DNA from: Chrysopilus asiliformis
Taxonomy: Eukaryota > Arthropoda > Insecta > Diptera > Rhagionidae
Direction of reading: 5' to 3'
Assembly (NCBI GenBank): GCA_964034945.1
Contig: OZ035963.1
Coordinates: 34,317,644 to 34,381,643 of the forward strand
DNA: 64,000 nucleotides
Shown here: piece after piece, positions 1 through 11,700 of the stretch
Layout of the letters: each line of letters starts with the position of its first letter
How positions within the stretch are numbered: position 1 is the stretch's first letter
The notes under the pieces: model-generated
Databases searched by the model: none
Seen by the model: the letters and a program-made list of their open reading frames with translations, nothing else
Told to the model about the DNA's origin: nothing
Translations under genes and position numbers: made by a program

Positions 1-200
1 CACAATTTCATCATACATGAGTCAGCAGTGATGGAATGGAGTACCTCTGGTTAGCTTATGACCCGCTCCTTGACGCTATTAATCTCCCCTGAAAGTTTCA
101 TTCAAATCGGTTCACTGGTTCTCGAGTTTTAAGCGAACGAACAGACACACAAGCCTATTATATACGTAATAAACTAGAATCTAGACCCGGCTTCGCCCGG
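1..200. repeat. interspersed repeat tail (LINE/SINE-type signature)
   Basis: The stretch carries the wording seen at the 3' end of many insect retroposons: a block around 100-160 reading roughly ATCGGTTCACTGGTT then CTCGAGTTTTAAGCG, an ACAGACACACA run, and a short GC hairpin CCCGGCTTCGCCCGG at 185-199. There is no coding sequence. The family cannot be named from here. Similar 'ATCGGTT' blocks recur at 46880 and 59340-59700, which supports a shared repeat origin. Confidence 0.4.
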
Positions 201-411
201 TTGAAAGGGTGAATGCGGCAAAATCTGGGAAAACCAAATTCAGTTTGGCATATAAATCAGATAGCCTAGACCAGTGGATCTTAACCTTGTTGGAGGTACT
301 GACCCCCACCAGTTTCATATGCGCGTTCACCGAACCCTTCTTAATTGGAAAAATAAAATATGATTTTTTCAAATTCAAAACAGGTATATATTTATACATA
401 GGTACACAAAA

Positions 412-475
412 TTAACAAAACCATTAAAGAACAAACCATTAAAGAACAAAACCATTAAGAACAAAACCATTATAA
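412..475. repeat. short minisatellite
   Basis: Four imperfect tandem copies of a roughly 16-bp unit (AACAAAACCATTAAAG type). The rest of 201-726 is AT-rich and shows no gene. Confidence 0.7.
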
Positions 476-726
476 CATGATTTTCACATAAAAACAAAAA
501 GTGTGTGATTTGACCTCCGCTGAACCCGGGAGACTGACTCACCGAACCCAGGTTAAGAACCACTGGTCTAGAGAGAGCGGCCCGTGTATTTTTTTTCGGA
601 AATGGTTTTTCAAAAATTTGAAAATAAGGAAAACAAATTCTGGCATTTAAAATATCTGTAAGATACTGGACAAAAACTTTTGCTATGAGATTCTAAAAAA
701 AATATTCCCTCACAAATAATTTTAAA

Positions 727-1281
727 AACATAACAAAAGCTATAATTGCCAATCTGGCAATCATTGGAGACCCGTATGGTGATATTCGTATCAAAATTCG
801 AACAGTTATACCAAAATTCCTCAAACTTTCCAATAAGATTTTTTAAAATTTATTCCAATTGGATTTTGATGTATGGGAGGTCTATGTAGTCATATCCTAA
901 ATAACTTTTGTTCTAAGACTTTTTTAATAAGATGCACAGTTTTCGAGATATTCGCAAAAATCATTTTCGTTCGTATGGGGGGTACCCCCCTAATGGTCCA
1001 TTTTTGCCCATTAACGAACTTAGCCTCGCATTTTACGAAAAACGGATCTGCGTAAAATTTCAAGTCTCTAGCTCAATCCGTGCGTCCGCAATCCGCGCCA
1101 CAGACGGACGGACGGACGGACGGACGGACGGACAGACGGACGGACATGGAAAATTCAACTTTTTTCATCATTCTAAACACACTGGTGTAATTCATTTTTT
1201 TGTGCGATGACGGGATCTTGGCGTTACAAACGGTAAGGCAAAGTTAATATACCCTTTGGTTTCACCATACGGGTATAAAAA
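727..1281 (-). mobile_element. DINE-1-like (HINE) element, copy A
   Basis: Full-length copy of the main dispersed family. Read 5' to 3' on the minus strand it starts TTTTATACCCGTATGGTGAA, runs through a (GACG/GACA) tandem block (plus strand 1101-1146), repeats the sub-terminal motif inverted (ACCCGTATGGTGA against TCACCATACGGGT), and ends with the stem-loop TTGCCAGATTGGCAA followed by an AT-rich tail. This layout is that of Helentron-associated elements such as DINE-1. It has no coding capacity; short frames rich in TDGRTDGQ are translations of the tandem block. Confidence 0.75.
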
Positions 1282-1829
1282 TACATCTTGCATTAACAAA
1301 AAAATTTACATACAAAATATATTGACCATCAACCGAATCTGTCATCAACGGTTTATAGTACATGTTCTATCCACAATCAATGGTTGAGTATTATTGTTTT
1401 TTCGACAAACTATAGCCGTGTAGATAATCTACCTGGCAATCTAGTGGTGCTAAACTGGAAGAGTATATTGCGTGAACTGTCAAATTTTTAGCATTTTTGT
1501 ACAATTTTTGCAATCTATAGCATGAAAAGGGCACAGAGGATAAGAAAAAGTAAAATAAAATCCGCAGGCCCCAAAGGCAAGTTTAAAGTAAAATTTTAAC
1601 TTACAAAGAAGTTAATGTTGCAACTACATGTCAGCGCAAACAGTTAGCAGTGCCGAAATACTGCAGCTAAGCTGGCAATACAAATAGATAATGTGAAGTA
1701 GATCGCTACCTTGAAAAAACTACCAAATTAGTGCCAAGAGCCTGCTTTACTAAACTTTATAGGAATTATGAGTGAAGGCAAAAATAGTTTAGTCAAGCCA
1801 GAGCGATTTGTATTGTTTCGCGTTTGATT
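1282..1829. other. no gene recognised
   Basis: AT-rich sequence with no long frame, terminal repeat or recognisable element. Confidence 0.5.
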
Positions 1830-2834
1830 ATTGAATCATTTCTGATTCATGGCTTTAACTCGACCTTTTTAACATTTAACTCTGTTGGAATTTCTCGGCT
1901 TACAGGTCATAAAACATAAAAAAATAATATATTCGGCCCTATTCCAGGATCCGTCGTAGCTACGATTTTCGGAAAATTCGTGAAAATGGTATTCCACGAT
2001 CCGAAGGAATTAAATTAATTTCGAAAATATTACGAATCGAAATATCTGGTATCATAGAATCCGACGGAATCGATCTTTTGACAGCTAAACCTACGAAAAA
2101 TTTTGGCTTCGTAGATCGAGTAGCAACTTCATTTTCTTATTATTTTAGCTCAATTTATGACCTGAATTGTACAACAAAAAGCAATTTTAACATTTTTATT
2201 TGTTTATTTAGTATAAGTGTAACTTTTAACAAATTAAGAGGAATTATTTTAGAAAAAAGAGCAATGTGAGTATTCCTAAGTATTCGCTATTTGTTGTCGT
2301 TTTCGTTTCACTATTAAAGTCCTTCGCTTCGATAAATCTTCTTCCAGACACAAAATTGCAAACGCTGCAGAATCCATTATTAATAACAATTTTTAGTTTT
2401 AAGTCAAGAAAGTGACATTTTTCACGAAACTATTCCATGTCAGAAATCTATTCCTTTTGAGTTTTGCATAGGGACCTTTTTACAAAGACATTCATTTTTC
2501 GAAGTCAGATTTTAATCTGGCACTATGAATTTCAATTCCGTTCGAATCGTGGAATACTGATTTCTTTGTATTCGTAACGTAGTTAGTTCTTCGTAATAAA
2601 GCTACGACGGATTCTGGAATCGGGCCGATTATTTTTGTGGATATTTTCACATCTCAAAAAATTCCTTATACAAGTAATAGGTCAGGCATGTTTGCTCTTT
2701 TCCTACAGGATTTGTTTTCGGATGTAATAATATAACATTTTGTTATATTTGTTATGACCTGTAAGCCGGGAAATTCCAATAGAGTTCAATGCTGAGAAGG
2801 TCGTTTAAAAACCAGGAATCAGAAATGATTCAAT
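1830..2834. mobile_element. foldback element with a second foldback element nested inside
   Basis: Outer arms 1830-1916 and about 2747-2834 are inverted copies (TTGAATCATTTCTGATTC at the tips, GGCTTACAGGTCATAA at the inner ends). Inside lies a second inverted pair, about 1933-1965 and 2597-2630 (CGGCCCTATTCCAGGATCC against its near-complement). No transposase remnant is visible. The arrangement is best explained by one MITE inserting into the loop of another. The 63-codon frame at 2078-2269 lies in the inner loop and resembles nothing known. Confidence 0.6.
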
Positions 2835-3078
2835 GGTTAAATATAAAATAATCGTGCAGAAGCCATCAACGTTATTATGGTTAACGGACAACCATTTTTT
2901 TGTTTGGTTGTCTGGATTTAGCATAAGAAAAAGCAAATTGTTTGGCATGTCGAATGTTAAAACATAGAAAGAAATTTTGGTGTCAAAAACACTTTCAAAA
3001 CTTTCCAACCATATTGAAAAAAAATTCGTTACATCGTAAACTTGAGAAAAATAGGCAAAAATTTTTTTTCTTTTTTAA

Positions 3079-3290
3079 CACGTTGGCTACCATGTCAGTC
3101 ACCGGTGTACACACACTATTGTCATTACCGTCAGTTTCTCAAGGGGTTTTTTTTTGTGGAGCATAGAGTTCGTTTTTGTCTGTATTGATCTTGTGTTCAC
3201 TGGTGACTCACAAAGTACAGAAATGATTTTTACGTTTTTTCCCGGTGTATACTAGCGGAGTAAGCGTTTTTTTGGCTGGTAGCCAACGTG
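3079..3290. mobile_element. piggyBac-type MITE (TTAA flanked)
   Basis: 212 bp bounded by TTAA on both sides (3075-3078 and 3291-3294). The terminal inverted repeats read CACGTTGGCTACCA. It is too short to code. TTAA duplication plus a CAC/CCC tip is the piggyBac pattern; assignment to that superfamily is inference. Confidence 0.75.
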
Positions 3291-3505
3291 TTAAATAAAA
3301 GAAAATAAAAATTTGGCAAAAATATAAGCAAAAAATATCCGGTGTGAAAAACATTTTGGTAATCGTATGTGTCGTAAAAGGGCAGTACAATTTCTAATTA
3401 GTCAGAAGTAAATTTATAGTCGTTTGCTCCAAGGAAACTTAGCAACTTAAGTTCAACTTAAATTATTTAAGTCCCAAAATTTCTATGTTTTAAGTAGGCT
3501 AAGTA

Positions 3506-3989
3506 CAGTAGAACGCGCTCATTGCACATTGTTCATTACAGTAAACTCGTGTCATTGCACGCAAAATTTGTGCATGGAGGATTTTTAAGCATTTTTCATA
3601 TAAATATATACGGATAAATGAAACATGCTTAATTGCAATACTTGCTTAAATGCAACCATTTTCACATCCGCAAAAGTATAAATTATATGAAATTTTACAC
3701 GCTTAAATGCACATGTGCAAAAATGAAATGTAATTACACAAAAAAAAGTGATTAATGTTATTTTTATTTGATAAAATGAATTCTTAATTAGGTTCTTTGT
3801 TTTTGTGTAGCCTTGTTGAATTTAAATGTTTATTACAGGAATATTAAAGTTGCATGTTTATCTTTTACTCGCATAATTGCATATTAATGTGCATTTATCC
3901 GTGCTTCCGTGCTACGTATAAATGCAAAACACGGATAAATGCACATAAAATTCTGCGAAATTCGATGTGCATTTAAGCGTGTTCTACTG
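3506..3989. mobile_element. pogo/Tigger-type MITE
   Basis: 484 bp with TA on both sides. Ends are CAGTAGAACGCGCTCATTGC on the left and the near-complement CAGTAGAACACGCTTAAATG on the right. The interior is built from repeated 'TTAAATGCAC / GTGCATTTA' words. CAGTAGAA tips and TA duplication are typical of the pogo/Tigger branch of Tc1/mariner. Confidence 0.75.
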
Positions 3990-4232
3990 TACAACTTATT
4001 TTTTTTTTAAATAGTTGGCTCAAACCGGCCTTAAAATTAATACACGAACACTCTTTAAATTTTTTGGGAAAAACAACAAACATTTTCAAAAAGCTGTAAA
4101 CAACTGTAAAATGACAAAGCCAAAATTCATTTTTGTTAATAATTTCACGGGGAAAGCTTACAACATTCATTTTACAAATGCAGATACGGAAAAAATTTCT
4201 AGAACATGTTAAGACCACCTACTGTCGTAAAA

Positions 4233-4320
4233 ATAGCTTCGGAATCACTTTACCCTCTCCTGTTGCTCCCCCACCTTACTGGTTTCAATTCAATGGGCCT
4301 GTGTTGGAACCAAAAAAATA
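4233..4320 (+). repeat. fragment of the 59-kb repeat family
   Basis: Shares the wording 'ACTTTACCC(T/C)CTCC...CTCCCCCACC' and 'CTATGTTGGAACC' (here CTGTGTTGGAACC) with the tandem-unit repeat at 59270-59760 and, inverted, with 56480-56760. Confidence 0.5.
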
Positions 4321-4369
4321 CAAAAAAGAAAAAAATATGTTATTTTGAATGATGTGTACCAACAATCAA

Positions 4370-4423
4370 AGCGAGATAAATATTGATTTTATTTATTAAT
4401 TTTTTTATTCATTTATCTCGCTG
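4370..4423. repeat. hairpin repeat, copy 1
   Basis: Imperfect palindrome with an 11-bp stem AGCGAGATAAA / TTTATCTCGCT around an AT loop, followed about 30 bp later by a 'CTTTTGAGTACATTTTTT' stretch. The same arrangement occurs at 5820-5868, so this is a dispersed unit. Confidence 0.55.
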
Positions 4424-4599
4424 TTATTGCTGATACTATATATATTTTTCCTTTTGAGTACATTTTTTTTAAGTAAAAGCTTTTTTTTTTTAAATTTTTT
4501 ATTGATTCTTATTTTTTATTTTATCTTTATTAGTCATTTTGTGTTTGATTAGTATGACTAAAAATCCAAAATGACGTCTGTCTTTCGTTACGCTTACGC

Positions 4600-4725
4600 A
4601 TGCTTTTTAGTATTCGAATCGGATTCAGCGACCCCAAAAACCCTTACATAAAATTTTTTTCCGGAAAATTTGAAGAAAAGGATAATCACTTTATCATTAC
4701 AGGACCTTCCGTTATCCTTACAGCA
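4600..4725 (-). repeat. unit of the 'CCTGTAAGGATAAC' satellite
   Basis: Inverted relative of the roughly 115-bp unit at 23815-24090: shares 'AGCGACCCCAAAAACCC', 'GGATAATC' and 'TACAGGACCTTCCGTTATCC'. Confidence 0.5.
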
Positions 4726-4730
4726 AACTA

Positions 4731-5759
4731 AATTAAAGCTTTTAAAAATACAGTCTTAAACAAGACCCAAATTCGACTAAACTGTTTCCCAGTAGACCAA
4801 ATAAATGTCAAATGATTCACTAATGATTCGTTGACATTCATTTGGGTGAACGAAATATTTACTTGTGAATTCACATACAACTCACTACAGAGGTACATTC
4901 GGTGGTAGATTTTCTCCATTTGTGAGTGTAAAAGTGAAGATTAAGTGAATCATTGGCGTGTATATCAAGTGAGTGGATGGCGGGGTGGTGGTAATGGTGA
5001 AAAAGAAGTAATTTTTTAAAGCTCGAATCGTTGTACATTAATTTCATAGCAAATTAATTCAATAAAAAAAAGCCTGAATGATTATGACTTGACCGCGAAT
5101 CATATGGAGAAAAGCAAGTTAAAGTCAACCAAAATTATATTAGTTTAAAATCGATTTTTTACTCATTATATCGATATTTAAATTTAGAATGACCGAATGT
5201 AAATTTATCAAAAAGGCCAAATAACAATTTTAATAGAGCTATAATGCTACTTATGTAAAATTATGATAAACAGATTATCTTTAAATTTATGGAAAAATGA
5301 GAATTAGAGGAAAAGAGCAGTACTACACACAATTCGGCAATTTTATCGTGTTTGGGTGATAAATTCTTATCCAACCGCAAAAGGGATTTGAATAAATCAT
5401 CTAAAAAACCGTGAAAAAGTACTGCTTTGGCCAGCTGACCTACCTAAAGGATAATATTAAATGATCAGATATAGGAGAATAAGCAAAATAAAATTCCGCT
5501 ATCAATTATATTTTAGTCAAATTTATGATGTCTACATTAGTGTGAAATGTACTCAAAGTTATTTATTATATTGAAATTTTTGTTATTGACTTCGACTTTA
5601 GTTAATATATCAAAAAATAGCTCATTCAATTTTGAGTAGGTATCGAGAGACACAAAAAAGTCATGAATAAGAGGAAAAATTTTTTGGCAAATCCAAATTA
5701 ATCACGTAAAGTCTTCAATCTAAAATAGCAAAGAAAAATATTTGAAAAAATCTTTGTTT
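4731..5759. other. no gene recognised
   Basis: AT-rich intergenic DNA. No splice-flanked exon, terminal repeat or tandem array stands out. Confidence 0.5.
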
Positions 5760-5819
5760 TCTTAAAAATGAATAAAAACGAAAAAAAAATATTTTTTAGG
5801 GCGCTATATATCAGAAATA

Positions 5820-5868
5820 AAAGCGAGATAAATATTTACTTTAATTTTTATGCTTTATCTCGCTTTTA
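5820..5868. repeat. hairpin repeat, copy 2
   Basis: Second AGCGAGATAAA / TTTATCTCGCT hairpin, followed by 'CTTTTCAGTACATTTTTT' as in copy 1. The overlapping 93-codon frame (5768-6049) is low-complexity Phe/Lys sequence and is not called as a gene. 5990-6338 shows nothing else. Confidence 0.55.
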
Positions 5869-6338
5869 TTCTCTGATAACAGCGCCAAAAAAAATTTTTT
5901 TTTTTCTTTTCAGTACATTTTTTAGAAAACAAAGTTTTTTTTATATTATTTTTCTTTTAATTTTTTCCCTTTTAGTATTTTTTTTAAATAAAGGCTGTTG
6001 TTCGCACCAGTGGCCAGATACAAAAGGGAGGTGCTGGGTCAAAAAATAACCAGTATTTTAAATTTTATTTTGCCAATTTATTCAAAATTCAACTTCAAAA
6101 TTCAACTTATCACTAAATTCAATACAATAAGAATTCAATATAATTTTAAAAACAATTCAATAAAGTGATTTAAAATTTAATATCTTTGATAATTACATTC
6201 TGCTAGTATTCCTGGTTCGTTCCAAGTTACCTCGTGTTCCGATGGTTTTGGTGATTTGGCGAAGTGTCTTATTCTTTAGCGACGTATCTTCATGGAGCAT
6301 GGCTACTGATATTTGCAACGTTTTTGTTGCCTCTCGTT

Positions 6339-6620
6339 AGTAAACCGCCTGCTTGAACCTTTTGTGATTACGTGAGGTGAACTGAACCACACACCGACAA
6401 GTAGAACGAATGGAAACTGGGCCATTTTCTTTATACAATCACTAATATTATAAAAATTATTAATAAATTTAATTTTTCCCCACAACCCTACGAAATTCCA
6501 ATAAATTATCTCTGACCACTACTGAAATAAAAATGGCCCAGTTTCCATTCGTTCCACTAGTCGCTGTGGGGTTCAGTTCAACCTCGTGTAATCACAAAAG
6601 GTTCAAGCAGGCGGTTTACT
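6339..6620. mobile_element. foldback MITE
   Basis: About 88-bp inverted arms: 6339-6428 (tip AGTAAACCGCCTGCTTGAAC) and 6530-6620 (its near-complement), separated by an AT-rich loop. No coding content; the short frame at 6303-6485 is part of an arm. The target duplication could not be fixed. Confidence 0.7.
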
Positions 6621-7280
6621 AAGTCCGTGTGTAATCACGGTCAATCGAATGATTTTTTCTAAACAAGTGGGAATAGGTATCCAATCAAACGTAATTCCGC
6701 CTTACGTTGAACTGAACTTTTTAGTTTGGATTCGCTTTTTCGCGTTGCTGTTCCCACTTCTCCCCTCGCCCAAATGTTTTCGTTATGAGGCGCCCTTCTC
6801 ATACTGTGTATTGAAGTATTTGTAATAAATAGTTTGTGTTGCAAAAAATCAACAACAACTTTATATTGTAACGTTAATGATCTAAATTTACACGAGAAAA
6901 ACCCATGGGAAACGCTCCACAAAATTGCATGCTCCAGTCCCATATATATGGAAAACAATGGCATAGTGGCCAAATGTGGGAATCATTCCTATAAAAAAAT
7001 TGTTAAGGCTCCCAAAAACAATCGTATTCTTGTTTTTGGTGTGATCGTTCCCAAAATTATGGAAGGGATTACTGTATAAGTTAGACATGTTACGACAACA
7101 AATTGAGAAACATTCCCTTTTGTATGGGACTCAATCCAAAAATGAAAGGAATTAATCCTATACAACGTTGCAATCTTTCTATTGGTCTCTCTCCCATATA
7201 TATGAGAGATATTCTCATTTGAAATATAATTGGTTCCTATAAATATAGTACCAAGTCCTTTTCGAGTAGGATTGAGTACT
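6621..7280. other. no gene recognised
   Basis: Contains several 60-100 codon frames on both strands (for example 6659-6973 minus, 6834-7079 plus) without family features or splice signals, so no gene is called. Confidence 0.45.
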
Positions 7281-7846
7281 TTTTATACCCATATGGTGAA
7301 ACCAAAGGGTATACTAGAGTTGCCTTACCGTTTGTAATGCCAAGATCCCGTTTTTACACACAAAAATGAATTACACCTGTGTGTTTAGAATGATAAAAAA
7401 AATTGATTTTCGCATGTCCGTCCATCCGTCTGTTCGCCTGTCCGGCTGTCCGTCTGTCCGTCTGTCCGTCCGTCTGTCTGTGGCGCGGATTGCAGGCGCA
7501 CGGATTGAGCTAGAGACTTGAAGCTTTCCACAGATTCGTTTTTCGTAAGATGCGAGGCTAAGTTCGTTAATGGTCAAAAATTGACCTACGAACGAAAACG
7601 TTTTTTGCGAATATCTCAAAAACGGTGCATCTTATCAAAAAAGTCCAAGAACAAAAGTTATTTAGGATATGATTCTACATAAAACTCCCATACATCAAAA
7701 TCCGATTGGAATAAATTTTAAAAAATCTTATTGGAAAGTTTGACTTCAAAGTGGAATTTTGGTACAACTGTTCGAATTTTGATACGAATATCACCATACG
7801 GGTTTTCAATAATTGTCAGATTGGCAATTATAGCTTTTGTTATGTT
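7281..7846 (+). mobile_element. DINE-1-like (HINE) element, copy B
   Basis: Plus-oriented copy: TTTTATACCC tip, CCGTCTGTC tandem block near 7415-7480, inner motif ACCATACGGGT at 7795-7803, stem-loop TTGTCAGATTGGCAA and tail ending TTTTGTTATG. The 'AGGGGGGTACCCCCC' segment of other copies is missing here. Confidence 0.75.
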
Positions 7847-8306
7847 TTTTATTGGATTCTGTCCAATGTGAAGGGGACGGACAAAAATTCGAATTATCAA
7901 ATATACGAAATAGGGAAGTTTGAAGGGCTTGAAAATTTTCGAGATATCAAACAGCTCGAGTAAAAAATGCCCCGTAATTAAAAAAATTATCTAACATAAG
8001 TGTTAGAGTGTGGTAGTAAAACGCAAACCATATGCGAATTATAATCGAAAAAAAATAAATAATCGCTGGATCCTATTTGCATAGGAATGAGTTCGCCAAA
8101 ACTTAGGATTCGTTTCAAGTTTTTGTGGCACTGAGTCCTAAATAATATTGGAGTCACTTCTAAAAGCAATGGGAACGATTCCATGTCATAATATAGCATT
8201 GTTTCCCAGCAATATCTCCAGTAAAAACTAGGAACGGATGCTACTTTTATTGGAATATGTCCATTCTTTTCTCACCCCTATATACATAGTAATTATTCCA
8301 CGAAAA
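7847..8306. other. no gene recognised
   Basis: Sequence between DINE-1-like copy B and the BEL/Pao insertion. Short frames only. Confidence 0.5.
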
Positions 8307-8311
8307 CTAGG

Positions 8312-8741
8312 TGTTGGATTGGAGCTTCTTCCCTTCCAGGTCTTGTGGGTTTTTTATATTTTGGGCAAGTGCGGCTACCTCTGGTGGGGCCTCTTCACTT
8401 GAATGAACTGAGATTAAATTAACTTCTGTTGAATTAAGTCAAATGCGGCTACCTCGGGTGGGGCCTCTTCAATTGATAATCACTCAAAGACTAGTTAACT
8501 GTTTCTAATGTTTATTCGGATAAACCATTATTTATATACAAAATTTCTTAAAGCTATTTACATAGAAAATTCTAAATTCTAAGTAGTTCCCGTGAGAATA
8601 TTTTCCAGACGCTTGGTCAGCGGAAAAAGACAAAAACAGATCTTCTTTCGTTTTACCTTCTGGTACCTTGAGAAATGTTGTCTGCCTCACGTGGCGAAGC
8701 AGGTGCATCGGGTGACAATTGCTGACGGTTAGTACCGAACA
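8312..8741 (-). repeat. 3' LTR of the BEL/Pao element
   Basis: Begins TGTTCGGTACT and ends ATCCAACA on the minus strand (TG...CA ends). It contains a TATATAAA at 8531-8538 and an AATAAA at 8511-8516 on the minus strand, so promoter and polyadenylation signals lie close together. A 34-bp direct duplication (GCGGCTACCTC[T/G]GGTGGGG type) sits at 8371-8404 and 8445-8478. The gag-pol-env stop codon (8653-8655) lies within this LTR. Confidence 0.95.
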
Positions 8742-11700
8742 CACTCCCCCGCCTTGAAGGCACTTCAATTGATGTCTTCAAAGTAAAATCCTCTGCGTGG
8801 ACTCCCCTTCTAGGAGCAGGCGTTGGTCTCCGATTTTTATATCGTCGATGAAGAAAGTGTGCCGAAAGGCATAGCAGGAAACCTACGCTGAGTATCAATG
8901 CGATGTACGAAATGAAGTGGTGGCTGCTGTCTAAATTTGGCACTTCGTTTAGTTCCGAAGATTTCTTCAAGAGCTGGATGTTTTCCTTCAAAGCGGCAAT
9001 TTCGTGATCGTAGCCGTCGTACTTGTAGAGTCCTGGCATAATCGATAATTTTGGAGTTCTTGTCTCATTTAACGATTGCGAGATGTTCATTGATGGAATG
9101 AAGGTGACAGCAATCTTGTTGGTATGCGATATGTGCGAGTTGATTGACAAATCTTTCATTTGCATTTGACAACCTTTCTTAAATGTGATTAAACCTTCAC
9201 CCGATAATCGACCGTGAATGGTTTGTGATCCACAAATTAGTTGGAAGGGTCGGTCTTGATGCAGTGAAAATATCCAATTATTGGGGTTGCTCAGTTGATA
9301 CCAGAAATCCTGTGGCGTTGATGATCTAACTCTGCAGCCTTTGGGTATTGTTGTCTCTTGTTTGAAAAATCCAATTTCGCAACTTTCCCTTGTCATGCGG
9401 AAGATAGGTTGTGTCTGCTTGCACATATATTGACCTTCTATAATAGATTTGCACCAATGAAATGCATGTTTTTCAATTGGGTAGAAGTGTTCGCGATATT
9501 GATTTATTGCAACGTACTCCATGCTGGGTTCTATGAATATTGTTTCATTGTCGTGTAGAGTCGGCATGGGTATGACCTTGAATAAGTTGAAGACTTCGTT
9601 ATTCAGCAGAGGGATTTCGATGTCAAATATTAGAAATTGTTCCGAAAAGTGTGATCGTGCGTTCATGAGCTGGTACAATTGCGCAATTTCTAAATTTTTC
9701 GATGTGGGCAACATCAGATTTGGTGGCAGTTTTTCCCTGATAATGCTCAACTCCCTCATAAGTTGTTCGGGAGTTATGATTAACTGACTCATTCGACCGT
9801 GATGAAGGTCTGTAACTAAGTCAATTAATGCACGCTGTATTTGCTGATATTGAGCCAGGATTATAGATGATCTCAAAGATAAGTAGGAAAGGATTTGTGT
9901 GATCCTTTGTTTCTGTACTTCATCCGATAAAGCGTTGAATTCCGTCATTACCGATGCAATTTGTCCACTTAAAGCTTCAAATTGTTTTTGCACTTGCTTG
10001 TGTTCTTTGTCCATCAAATTAGCCGTAGTTTCAAGTATGGACGTTTGATTCTTCATTAGTGCTAGAAGATGTTCTTCATTTTTATCCACTTGGCTTATGG
10101 TTTCTGCCATTTGTTTTGCGTAGTCTTCATCGAGTACGCCAAATAGGTAGTTGGCTGCAGACCCAACAATATTCAATAATCCACGCTTATATCGGCCTTT
10201 ATGCATGTGTAGCAACGCTTCATTGTTAGTCCGGATAGCCTTAACTTGAATATCGAATTGGTTTAGGACACCTTCGCAAAACACTTGATATTCTTTTGTC
10301 TGATTACACCTTTGATGCAGTCTATCTAGATTTGTGGCAAATTTTTCGAACTCTCTGTAGAAAGAACCTGTATCGTAGTATGCCACCAAGTTCCATTTGT
10401 CTGTGACCACGTGTACTTGTCCTAACTGCTCGAAGAATATGCCTGGATGGTGAGTGAACCTTTGGATGTCAATGGGACTAGATACTGCGTTACTGCGAGG
10501 TGTTAGCGCTAGTAGTACTATTAATGCTATGCTCAACAGATTCGCCTTACGTTTTGGGGCGTTGACCAAGGGTGAGGTATCCCGTTTCTGCTGTGCAGGT
10601 TCTAACCACTTAGGATTGATGGGTTTGAAGATGCCGTTTCTGGGTTGTCCGGTCGACGATGATCCTTGTTCCGGTTCGTCAAAATCGTCTGTCATCAATA
10701 CTGGGAGGGGACATACTCGGTGAATGGCACGTTTCGTGATTCCCTTGGCGGTCTTCAATTCTACTACTCTGATTAAGTTGTCCTTTCCCGGATGCACGTT
10801 TAAGACCCGTGCCATGGGCCATTTTAACGACGGTATGTTGTCTTCTTTTAGGACAACGAGAGTCCCAGGAGAGATGTCTGTGACAGGCTTTGTCCATTTT
10901 GATCTACGTTGTAATTCCTGCAGGTATTCTGTTGACCATCGCCTCCAAATCTCATCTTTTAGGGCAGTCACAAGCTTCCATCTTTTGTTCAAATGGATTT
11001 TATTTTCTTGAAAACCCGGATTTGGAATAGTTGTAAGCGGCTCACCAATGAGGAAATGTCCCGGAGTAAGAGGCTGTAAGTCATTGGGGTCGTTGGACAT
11101 AGGTGTAAGCGGCCTTGAATTTAGCATTGATTCTACCTCCGCTATGACAGTATGCAGTTCCTCGTATGTCAATGAGGCTCCATATGATACGCGCTTTAAG
11201 TAATGTTTTGCCGACTTGACAGCGGCTTCCCAAAGGCCTCCAAAGTGGGGAGAACGGGCAGGAATAAATTTCCAGCGAATACCCTGTTGAGCACATTGTT
11301 CTTCAACGTCTTGTTGATGTTGAGTTGATGCGAACAAGTGACCAAGCTCTTGTAGCTCGTTTTTGGCTCCAATAAAGTTTGTGGCGTTATCGCAGTGTAC
11401 AGTAGTTGGTCGTCCTCGTCGGGCGATGAAACGTTTTAAGCAGCCGATAAAGCTGGCTGAGGTCAAGTCAGAGACAAGTTCCAAGTGCACGGCCTTGGTG
11501 GCGAAACAGACGAAAACAGCAATGTATGCCTTGGTGGGTGTCTTCCCGCGGATTTTATAATGGATCATAAATGGCCCGCAAAAGTCTATCCCAGTGTGAG
11601 TGAATGGTCGTGTTGGCTGTAGTCGCTCCACTGGTAAGTTTCCCATCAATTGCGAGATATTTCTTGGCCTTGCACGGGCGCATTTTAAGCAGTGATGGAC

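Noticed and set aside
873..1210. Frames rich in TDGRTDGQ (also at 23366-23776, 25817-26132, 32839-33187, 40704-40916)
   Set aside because: They are translations of the GACG/GACA block and flanks of the DINE-1-like repeat, open in several frames at once and present in both orientations.
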